Below, one piece after another: positions 14,493 through 20,389 of a stretch of DNA of 20,389 nucleotides. Under the pieces are notes generated by a model. It did not search any database and was not told the origin of the DNA. It saw only the letters and a list, made by a program, of their open reading frames with translations. Positions within the stretch are counted from its first letter, which is position 1. Every line of letters starts with the position of its first letter. The position numbers were made by a program, and so were the translations under genes. Origin of the DNA: CALARM01 sp964431735 (lineage in GTDB: Bacteria > Vulcanimicrobiota > SpSt-956 > JAKJGF01); assembly GCA_964431735.1 (NCBI GenBank), contig CAYSLJ010000130.1, positions 1-20,389 on the forward strand, in the 5' to 3' direction.

Positions 14493-14996
14493 ATGTTAGC
14501 AGTTGGCGCTTCATTCGGTTTCGGAGCAGTTGGAATGCAAAATTATATGCAGATAGGCATGGGCGGAGGAATATTTTCTGCCGGTTTCATGTCAAGTATG
14601 GGTATGTTCGGAGGAATGAGTTCCATGTGTGTCGGCACAGGCGGAATGACACCATTTATGGGTATGGGCGGATGCGGCATGACAGGCGGACTCGGTATGG
14701 GTATGTCAGGAGGATTGGCCAGTGATGCAGACCTGGCATCCCTGAATGCAAGAATAGCAAGAAGAGGAGCTCTTATAAATCAAAGATGTAAAACAGCAAA
14801 AATGGGTGGATTTCTTGGGAAATTACTCGGATTTGCAGCAGGAGTTGGTATAGCCGCACTGGTTCTGGGCACAGGAGGAGCAGCTTTACCTCTTGCTCCA
14901 TTATTGATGGCAGGAGTAATGGGATCCGGTGTTGGAAGTCACCTGGGATTTCTCCTTGGTGGCGGCGGAAGCCTGTCAAGAGGTATTCCTCTCTAG
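14493..14996 (+). CDS. Glycine/methionine-rich protein with hydrophobic C-terminus
   Basis: The 167-residue product has no recognised domain. Residues 1-75 are dominated by Gly and Met (for example MGMFGGMSS and GMGGCGMTGG) with two cysteines. A short charged helix follows (SDADLASLNARIARRGALIN), and the last 55 residues are very hydrophobic and Gly/Ala/Leu-rich, enough for one or two membrane helices with small-residue packing. GGAGGTG lies eight bases before the ATG and a strong terminator follows downstream, so it is a real single gene. Metal binding by the Met/Cys-rich part or membrane insertion are possible, but both are inference. Confidence 0.75.
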   Translation: MLAVGASFGFGAVGMQNYMQIGMGGGIFSAGFMSSMGMFGGMSSMCVGTGGMTPFMGMGGCGMTGGLGMGMSGGLASDADLASLNARIARRGALINQRCKTAKMGGFLGKLLGFAAGVGIAALVLGTGGAALPLAPLLMAGVMGSGVGSHLGFLLGGGGSLSRGIPL

Positions 14997-15039
14997 TTCC
15001 TGTAAATTAATTGTATATTAAGTATGAATGGTAATTATA

Positions 15040-15170
15040 TACCAGACTCTGACTGGAGTCTCTGAGTAAGGTTACTCTGGAATCCCCTGGTTCAGATTGT
15101 TCGAAACTGTCACGGGGAACAGTCATCATAAGCTGTAAAAGGTTTTTACTACACACTACTAAGAAAACTA
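15040..15170 (+). ncRNA. Possible structured 3' region or small RNA
   Basis: Between the Gly/Met-rich gene and its terminator there are several small helices: AGACTC/GAGTCT (15044-15061), GAGTAA/TTACTC (15064-15077) and CCCC/GGGG (15084-15117) enclosing GTTCGAAAC. No promoter of its own is clear, so it may be only a structured 3' untranslated region. Low confidence. Confidence 0.3.
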
Positions 15171-15173
15171 TAG

Positions 15174-15199
15174 AAACGATGGTATACCATCGTTTTTTT
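15174..15199 (+). terminator. Intrinsic terminator
   Basis: AAACGATGG (15174-15182) and CCATCGTTT (15187-15195) form a nine-bp stem with loop TATA and run into seven T residues. It ends transcription from the Gly/Met-rich gene and faces the convergent DUF4388 gene. Confidence 0.9.
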
Positions 15200-15211
15200 A
15201 TTTGTTAATGT

Positions 15212-16096
15212 CTATAAATCATAAAAAAGCTCTGTTTTAGATGGATAACCTACTATCTGAGTCAGTATTTTTTCAATAGGCCTGGTTATTGTCATTTCGA
15301 AGGCTAAATGATTTGGAATAAACTGAAAATGTCCTTCTCTCCAGCTCAATATCCTTTTTATAACCTCTTCCCCTTTCCCCCATTTATCTTCTGCATGAAC
15401 TGCTTTCCCCTGTAAAAAGAACAGTGCAGCTTCTTCTCCTGCAAGGTAAAAACTGACCTTACCGCTCTGTCTTGTATTGACAAGGATTTGAAATATATAA
15501 AAAGGTGGTATATAATTTATATCTCCTGCAAATACAAGCCCTTCTATATAGTCAGGAGATGTATAAACAAGGTTCTGGCATTCTTTTAATAACATAGAAT
15601 AGTCATTTCTATCCAGGTAAAGCTTTATGAGTTTTTTTCTTGCTTCAGTATTGGAAGGGTCTTCTTTAATGAGGGATGTATATCTTTTAAGAGCTTTTTC
15701 TTCTTCGAGGTTTTTCTCTCTTACATTAATTTTAAATTCTTTTGTCTTTTTTCCTTCATTCCCATAACCTCTATGACCGTAATCTCTGGCAAATTCCGAA
15801 ACAGAAAAGGTTACTTCTTTCGATTGTTGCTCAGAATATGGTAAAGAAGGAGGCAGTAATACGTTATCAGTAGGTTCTTCTTTTTTCTTAATAATATATT
15901 CTGCATAATTCTTTGGCGTTAAATCTTCTTCTGATTCAGACGGTAAATCTTCCGATCTCTCTTTAAAATAAACCCATTTAACACCTTCTTTTTCTTCCCA
16001 TGGTGCCTCATTTATTTTTACCTCTTCTTTTGATTGAGAAGGGAAAAATAATTCTTTTAACTTGTTGGTAAGACTTCTTGATTTTTTGTGTTGCAA
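15212..16096 (-). CDS. DUF4388-domain protein with TPR-like linker
   Basis: The 294-residue product has a polar, probably disordered N-terminus (1-125), a short TPR-like helical section (about 130-186, including DPSNTEARKKLIKLY) and a C-terminal DUF4388/PatA-type domain (about 195-285). That domain shows the pattern SGKVSFYLAGEEAALFFLQG, then KAVHAEDKWGKGEE and SWREGHFQF. DUF4388 is common in signalling and gliding proteins of delta-proteobacteria-like and cyanobacterial lineages, often next to receivers, and is thought to be an interaction domain. The start is TTG at 16096 with GGTGA about seven bases upstream; there is no earlier ATG and no Met for 167 codons. It probably shares the 16716 promoter with the HEAT protein, 34 bases away. 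Confidence 0.8.
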   Translation of the reverse strand: MQHKKSRSLTNKLKELFFPSQSKEEVKINEAPWEEKEGVKWVYFKERSEDLPSESEEDLTPKNYAEYIIKKKEEPTDNVLLPPSLPYSEQQSKEVTFSVSEFARDYGHRGYGNEGKKTKEFKINVREKNLEEEKALKRYTSLIKEDPSNTEARKKLIKLYLDRNDYSMLLKECQNLVYTSPDYIEGLVFAGDINYIPPFYIFQILVNTRQSGKVSFYLAGEEAALFFLQGKAVHAEDKWGKGEEVIKRILSWREGHFQFIPNHLAFEMTITRPIEKILTQIVGYPSKTELFYDL

Positions 16097-16130
16097 ATAT
16101 TATTCACCGGCCAGGAAAAATTATGACAGA

Positions 16131-16517
16131 TTAGAATGCAATTCCATGCTGGACGCCTGTTAATTTATTTATCGTTTCCTGTATAGCCTGCACTATCCAG
16201 GGCTGAACTTCCAGCTTCAAAGCTTTTGAAAGGTAAGGAACTGCTTTGTTATCACCTAAATTGCCAAGAGCTTTTACTACATTATAACGGACTGTGTCAT
16301 CCGGATCGGAAAGAACCTTTATTAAATGTTCTACTGCTCTCTGGTCTCCGAGTTCTCCAAGAGCCCATGCTGCATCAATTCGATTTTCTGCAGAGGTTGA
16401 TTTAAGTTCTGATACCAGTTGTTCGAAATCCTTCTCCATTGCATTAACAATACCGGTTACAAAAAAGGTAGAGAAAATTATCGTAAGAAAAAAGAAAATT
16501 CCTCTAGTAATATACAC
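16131..16517 (-). CDS. Secreted HEAT-repeat protein
   Basis: The 128-residue product begins with a signal peptide or anchor (about 1-26, ending GIVNA), then about three HEAT/PBS-lyase-type helical repeats. These show the recurring pattern R-x-D/N-A-A-x-A-L-G-x-L-G-D-x-x-A-V-x-x-L, for example AAWALGELGDQRAVEHL and VVKALGNLGDNKAVPYL. Such repeats bind other proteins; an export signal places it in the periplasm or at the membrane. The start is GTG at 16517, with AGGAGG nine bases upstream. It is the first gene behind a clear minus-strand promoter and is followed by the DUF4388 gene. Confidence 0.88.
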   Translation of the reverse strand: MYITRGIFFFLTIIFSTFFVTGIVNAMEKDFEQLVSELKSTSAENRIDAAWALGELGDQRAVEHLIKVLSDPDDTVRYNVVKALGNLGDNKAVPYLSKALKLEVQPWIVQAIQETINKLTGVQHGIAF

Positions 16518-16687
16518 AGACGAATTCCTCCTGATTTTTCAAAATATTTTGTTGAGTTGAGCATGATGAACTCCATATAAAAAAATGACAGTGAATAAAT
16601 AAAAAGCTCTAACCTTTATTCTGTAAGAATTTTACTTAAAAAATTATGCTCAAGTTATGAAAGGGTATCTCCTGAAATAGTTTATTT

Positions 16688-16716
16688 ATTTTACTATACA
16701 GAAAAAATAATGTCAA
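16688..16716 (-). promoter_or_regulatory. Sigma70-type promoter of the HEAT/DUF4388 unit
   Basis: On the minus strand TTGACA (16716-16711) and TAAAAT (16693-16688) are 17 bp apart. The leader to the GTG start would be about 160 nt. The promoter lies directly behind the stop of the PilX-like gene, so the two units are probably separate transcripts. Confidence 0.8.
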
Positions 16717-16742
16717 GTTATGTAGCTTACAATTCCAATCAG

Positions 16743-18320
16743 TTACTCTATACGCCAGTATACAGGCTGAAGATAAACAGGTGTTGTACTATAGTTCATT
16801 GTAGAATCTGTTACATAGGGATTATATCTGAATGTTACCACACAACCACTGGCACCTTTATTTTTGACAACAACGCCGGCATTGTTATGCTTATGGGGAT
16901 CGGAATTTATTATAATACCTTCAATTGTAATGCTGTTATTGGTACTATCGGTGCATTTATTTTCCAGAGTTATCGCACCATCTGTCGTATAAACAACTCC
17001 TTTAAACATATTTCCTCCCGGTAGAGGGGTTGCACTGGTAGAAAGAGTGAAAGAACCTCCATAAATTGCTACTGTATGTGTATTTACAGGGCTGTATATA
17101 TGCATACTGGAATCTTCCAGCACAATAGGCGTATCTTTAGTAGCAAAGGTAAAAGACTGTGCATCAACAGTAACTTTAGCTGAATGAAGTTCTCCGTCTA
17201 CAAAAAGACCGGAATAGATATTATCATTAACCTTGATATGCATTGGAGTATCACCTTCAAGATTCATTTCTAAATTACTACCCCAGTGATAGATATTATT
17301 CTTACTTACTGTAAGGGTATTATTTTCCCATTTCATACCATCAGGGAGATAAGTTTTCATATCCTTCCAGTCTTTAAAATCGTAAACCTTAATAAACCCT
17401 ACTTTAAGATAAACATGTACCCAGGCCTTAAGTGTACCACCCTGATTTTTTATCTTTCCAAGGAATTTAACTGTAGCACTCATAAACAGATCAATGCCCA
17501 GTTTGGGTACATTTTCATTCATTTCGTGTTCGTCGCCGCCACCTGCTATGGCAAATGCTTTAGCTCTTGCTCTGAGGGTATTATAGTCCAATTTTAAACA
17601 TTGTTTTGTAGGAACATTACTTACCGGTATGCCTTTTGCTGATTTTATATCGGCAACTGTAGTGGCGTCTCCCACATTTCCGCTGGAAGCAATTGTTGAA
17701 TGATTTAAAAAAAGTGATACGTTGGAAGCCTTGGAAAAGGTAAAGGGACCTGAATAATTACAATGGATATTACTGGGAAATCTATCAGGGTTGGCAGTCA
17801 GGCGAAGTTCAAGAGGGCTGGTACCGGCATCAGTATTTATAGATACAGCGCCATCACTGTAGAGTGTCATAGGTACAAACTGATAATGTAGAATGGCTTC
17901 CACAATTTTACTGGACTTATTGCCTCCCCCTGCAGGAACAGTTCCTTTAGATACTACCAGCATGGAATAAGGAGGAATAATCCTGGAACGACCAAAAGCA
18001 TCTGTAATGGTTGTAGAAGTAGACTTACCTATATTAGAACCATATTCATAAACTGTAAAAGTTCCTCTTCCAATAGTACTGCTATAATTTTTAGTAGCAG
18101 GTATATCACTTATAGAACCAAGTGTTTCCAGTTGATATATCATATAGTGAATACCGCTTTCTGCAACATTCAATGCTTCTGTATCATAATAATATCTCAT
18201 AGACATACTCATATGGGAATAACTATTCATCATAAGAACAGTGCCAAGCCCAAGGAGTATAAAACTTATGCCCAGAGCCGAGATAACAGCCATTCCTTTT
18301 TTAATTGAATATTTTTTCAT
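16743..18320 (-). CDS. PilX-like type IV pilus-associated protein
   Basis: The 525-residue product has a short basic N-terminus (KKYSIKKG), a single hydrophobic helix (MAVISALGISFILLGLG, about 10-30) and a segment with YYYDTEALNVAESGIHYMIYQLE. The last is the hallmark of PilX-type minor pilus proteins (the A-x-x-A-E-S-G pattern after the first helix). The large remainder is beta-rich, Ser/Thr/Asn-rich and extracellular, with a passage (LYSDGAVSINTDAG) like those in bactofilin/polymer-forming or beta-helix surface proteins. It is third in a prepilin cluster in the order expected for PilV, PilW and PilX homologues. GGA before the ATG is a weak ribosome site, 19 bp after the previous stop. Confidence 0.85.
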   Translation of the reverse strand: MKKYSIKKGMAVISALGISFILLGLGTVLMMNSYSHMSMSMRYYYDTEALNVAESGIHYMIYQLETLGSISDIPATKNYSSTIGRGTFTVYEYGSNIGKSTSTTITDAFGRSRIIPPYSMLVVSKGTVPAGGGNKSSKIVEAILHYQFVPMTLYSDGAVSINTDAGTSPLELRLTANPDRFPSNIHCNYSGPFTFSKASNVSLFLNHSTIASSGNVGDATTVADIKSAKGIPVSNVPTKQCLKLDYNTLRARAKAFAIAGGGDEHEMNENVPKLGIDLFMSATVKFLGKIKNQGGTLKAWVHVYLKVGFIKVYDFKDWKDMKTYLPDGMKWENNTLTVSKNNIYHWGSNLEMNLEGDTPMHIKVNDNIYSGLFVDGELHSAKVTVDAQSFTFATKDTPIVLEDSSMHIYSPVNTHTVAIYGGSFTLSTSATPLPGGNMFKGVVYTTDGAITLENKCTDSTNNSITIEGIIINSDPHKHNNAGVVVKNKGASGCVVTFRYNPYVTDSTMNYSTTPVYLQPVYWRIE

Positions 18321-18339
18321 TTTTCCAAACAGCTCTTTT

Positions 18340-19104
18340 CTATTTAATTTTCATAACAGTATTTCTCATAAATATATTTAATGTCTCTACTGCCTTTAAT
18401 TCTCCACCGTTTTCTCCCCCTCTGGGGCTTTTGTATCTTGTTTCTATTCGCAATTCACAACAGGAAGGTTCTACCTCCGGTATTTCTATGGAGACATCGT
18501 AAATATTTCTTGCAACTACATGAGGTTTTATATGAGGGTCATCTGTTTTATCAAGTATATGTGTAAGATCATCAACGGTCAGAGGAACTTCAAAGCCATA
18601 TGCATTGGGGTCGAAAACCGGCACATAATCTGTTTTCAAAGTATTATTTGTTACAGGAGAAGAAACTGCTCTCTTTAACAAATAGTAGTATGGTTGAGTT
18701 GAATTTTTTACTTCCCTGGGAGTGTGTGTATCGACTTCCAGGTAATATATAACATAGGCTTCCCACTGTGGAGCAGCTATGTGAGTATTTGGCTGAGAAC
18801 CGGATGTACCGCTTCCCAGAGTTGTCAAAAAACTTATTGCTTTGGGTACATCAGTAAGAGGATCATTACAATCGCTCAGTGAAGCTCCATGAGTTCTTCT
18901 CAAATCTTTACTGAACCAGGTTATACCTTTTATTGCTTCTTTTCTTATAAAAGAAAGACCGCTTTCTTCCTTTGAAATTTTGAGGCTGTGATACATAATT
19001 TGAGCAGCTATCCCCATTAAACACAGAAAAATCATGGTACTTATAACAACTTCCAGAAGTGTCATACCCTTATTAATTTTTATTTTTTCATATTTTAATT
19101 TCAT
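18340..19104 (-). CDS. PilW/PulJ-like minor prepilin
   Basis: The 254-residue product carries a type IV prepilin leader with cleavage after KINKG, giving MTLLEVVISTMIFLCLMGIA with Glu at +5. A long helix follows and a Cys-pair-containing globular domain (EVEPSCCELRIETRYKSPR near the C-terminus). The features match minor pilins PilW/PulJ, which start pilus assembly at the inner membrane after PilD cleavage. The ATG lies just after a short conserved peptide-like stretch in the spacer. It is followed closely by the PilX-like gene, so both are probably co-transcribed. Confidence 0.85.
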   Translation of the reverse strand: MKLKYEKIKINKGMTLLEVVISTMIFLCLMGIAAQIMYHSLKISKEESGLSFIRKEAIKGITWFSKDLRRTHGASLSDCNDPLTDVPKAISFLTTLGSGTSGSQPNTHIAAPQWEAYVIYYLEVDTHTPREVKNSTQPYYYLLKRAVSSPVTNNTLKTDYVPVFDPNAYGFEVPLTVDDLTHILDKTDDPHIKPHVVARNIYDVSIEIPEVEPSCCELRIETRYKSPRGGENGGELKAVETLNIFMRNTVMKIK

Positions 19105-19108
19105 AAGT

Positions 19109-19449
19109 CACTCATTATCACTCCAGATAAGTTCATACCCATTTCTAAAACCTGTCCCTGACAGGACTCTTCCGGAAAAGATATGATCATGTTGTGTGGC
19201 AAACTGGTCTTACAGACGTTTAATATTTTACATCTATATCATTTACAACTCTCTTTCTACTGACATGAGCATAAGCATTTAATAAACGTTTTCCTCGAGT
19301 AACGCGTAACGCGTGACGCGTCACGAGAGCATATATGTATTATTTATGCTTACCTCAGTAATACAGCATATCTTTTCCTCCAGAGCCCGGCCTAGGACAG
19401 GAGCGTGTTCCATATTTTTTGGGTACCAATCTACCTGTTGCAGTAATCA
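19109..19449 (-). pseudogene. Prepilin spacer A with possible gene remnant
   Basis: This 342-bp gap between the PilV-like and PilW-like genes is homologous to the spacer at 20084-20294. On the minus strand both start with TTACTGCAACAG and end with codons for NGYELIWS followed by a stop (NGYELIWSDNE here). Within those eight codons the three differences are third-base and synonymous, which looks like coding conservation, yet the frame is not open for more than 33 codons (19111-19209). Spacer A contains the 105-bp element at 19257-19361 and spacer B does not. I read it as a decayed duplicate, though a regulatory role is possible. Confidence 0.4.
19257..19361 (-). repeat. 105-bp palindromic element family 1, copy c
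   Basis: Inverted ends CTACTGACATGAGC and GCTTACCTCAGTAA enclose heptamers at 19298-19325 with centres A, A, G, C, a mixed-strand order unlike the other copies. It is the most diverged of the three copies, but the length is again 105 bp. It is missing from the homologous spacer at 20084-20294. Confidence 0.85.
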
Positions 19450-19920
19450 CGGTGTTTTTGTTGGAACAGCAAGGTAGTTGTGTATATAAGCAGAAAATTT
19501 CAGTTCTTTCTTTACGCCCTGTATCTCTAAAGATTTTCCTTCCAGATTTTTATCGTACCAATATACGCTTATTGTAATTTTTTTCAATCGATTTGTATCA
19601 TGTAGGTGATCAACAGTATCAACAAGTGCCATTTTTCTTGAAAATTTCATATTATCAGACTTAACTTCGGGAAGAGTATATGGACTGCCTGATGTGGAAT
19701 AAACATCAAAATTACAGAAAAACTCCTTTTCATAAATCTCAAGGGTAGACTGGGCAAGATTTGTGGCAAGAACCATATTATCACCCTTTTTAATACCCAT
19801 AATGCCGGCGATAAACATACCTGTTATTGTTATAACTGCCAGTGTCAGTATAACCAGAGCAACCATTATTTCCGTAAGGTTTAAACCGTATAAAGATTTA
19901 AAAATCTTTTTATCAGTCAT
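19447..19920 (-). CDS. PilV-like minor prepilin
   Basis: The 157-residue product has a prepilin leader ending YG before LNLTEIMVALVILTLAVITIT, with Glu at +5 (LNLTE). The hydrophobic helix is followed by a small globular domain with two beta-type segments (KKITISVYWYDKN, KKELKFSAYIHNY). This is typical of the smaller minor pilins such as PilV/PulI. The ATG has AGGA about ten bases upstream. The gene is first in the visible cluster. Its stop is embedded in the first bases of spacer A (GTGATTACTGCAACAG), suggesting that the repeated spacer may define the C-terminus. Confidence 0.85.
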   Translation of the reverse strand: MTDKKIFKSLYGLNLTEIMVALVILTLAVITITGMFIAGIMGIKKGDNMVLATNLAQSTLEIYEKEFFCNFDVYSTSGSPYTLPEVKSDNMKFSRKMALVDTVDHLHDTNRLKKITISVYWYDKNLEGKSLEIQGVKKELKFSAYIHNYLAVPTKTP

Positions 19921-19984
19921 ATTTGCCAGTCCTATAAATTATTTAGATAAATTAACCTGATATTATCATATTACCTGCTTTGAT

Positions 19985-20077
19985 AAAATATTTATTTATA
20001 TGAAAATGATGAAGTTTTATGCTCCACTGTCTATTCATTTTTATATTTGGTTGTGACCGATACGGTCATGCCTGTTA
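19985..20077 (-). repeat. Dispersed element family 3, copy c
   Basis: On the minus strand this is CATGACCGTATCGGTCACAA, then CCAAATATAAA, then GGAGCATAAAACTTCATCAT and TTTCATATAAAT. It is the best match to the plus-strand copy at 3640-3735 and has an intact TGACCG-NNN-CGGTCA. It lies about 65 bases upstream of the PilV-like start, inside its probable promoter region. Confidence 0.6.
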
Positions 20078-20083
20078 GTTCTT

Positions 20084-20294
20084 ATTACCGCTCCAGATAA
20101 GTTCGTAACCATTTTATCAGCGTCTGCCTGAAAGGCTCTTACGAAGAAAAATCTTTTATCTTATATAATTTGTTTTCCAGATAATAAATTAACTCTTATT
20201 TAATTTTTAATTCTAAATAAAAAACTAATTTTTCTTCTCCTGAGCCTGCCATGCAGACGCTTTTTCGGATATTTTTTTATCTGTTGCAGTAATT
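20084..20294 (-). pseudogene. Prepilin spacer B with possible gene remnant
   Basis: This segment is homologous to spacer A. Read on the minus strand it starts with ATTACTGCAACAG, shows an open stretch beginning MVITATDKKISEKAS and ending QAQEKKN-stop, and ends with the codons NGYELIWSGNKN-stop in a frame that is closed just upstream. It is about 20 bp shorter than spacer A without its 105-bp insert. No complete gene is seen between 19921 and the window end; the last 95 bases hold only degenerate 7-mers and a terminal CGTGACG. Confidence 0.4.
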
Positions 20295-20381
20295 ACCATT
20301 AGCGATTAGCTTTAATTATTAACTGAAAACTAACAGCTAAGGGGTTGTCAAGAAATAACCCAATCATATTTACGTCTATAT

Positions 20382-20389
20382 CGTGACGC
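20382..20389 (+). repeat. CGTNACG array cut by the window end
   Basis: The last bases are CGTGACGC, one full heptamer and the start of another. The first bases of the window (TGACGCGAGG) are the end of a similar array. Confidence 0.7.

Overview
This AT-rich bacterial window has consensus sigma70-type promoters (TTGACA/TATAAT with 17-bp spacers) and AGGAGG-type ribosome sites. The gene mix is Hanks-type Ser/Thr kinases (one fused to a zinc ribbon and an FGE/SUMF1-like C-type-lectin domain), a DUF4388 protein, a stand-alone receiver, an L,D-transpeptidase, type IV prepilins and many short palindromic intergenic elements. It suggests a little-studied diderm lineage; Candidatus Eremiobacterota/Xenobia-like genomes come to mind, but this is a low-confidence inference. 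Both ends of the window fall inside a copy of the same 7-bp repeat, so it may be a contig broken at repeats.

Layout. 1-665: no convincing protein gene; holds an intergenic repeat, a 105-bp palindromic element, and a candidate structured RNA behind an extended -10 promoter. 666-1999: SPFH/stomatin-like membrane protein and a translationally coupled unknown protein. 2127-3623: a protein of five and a half 75-residue repeats. 3751-6522: a symmetrical module in which an ATP-grasp gene and a membrane-anchored Ser/Thr kinase converge on a 105-bp element that supplies both stop codons; the pair is enclosed by inverted 107-bp repeats (105/107 identical), with a perfect-consensus promoter just outside the left repeat. 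6586-7472: a double zinc ribbon protein and an unknown protein. 7469-7623: a cluster of heptamer repeats. 7673-10042: an apparent operon of MBL-fold hydrolase, SAM methyltransferase and M42-like peptidase, with a 60-bp tandem duplication at the first junction. 10047-12390: a stand-alone receiver and, divergent from it, the zinc ribbon-kinase-FGE-like fusion, whose last 35 residues look like the variable region of a diversity-generating retroelement (DGR) target. 12563-14996: L,D-transpeptidase and a Gly/Met-rich protein. 15212-16517 (minus): DUF4388 and HEAT-repeat proteins behind their own promoter. 16743-19920 (minus): a prepilin cluster with homologous non-coding spacers, one of which contains the 105-bp element.

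The unifying oddity is the heptamer CGTNACG, a palindrome with a free central base, repeated three to four times in tandem. It forms the core of at least three unrelated-looking palindromic element families and also occurs alone, at gene ends and directly in front of the kinase start. The most testable hypotheses are that the ATP-grasp/kinase module can invert behind a fixed promoter, that the 105-bp element is or was mobile, and that the kinase-FGE fusion is a DGR target.
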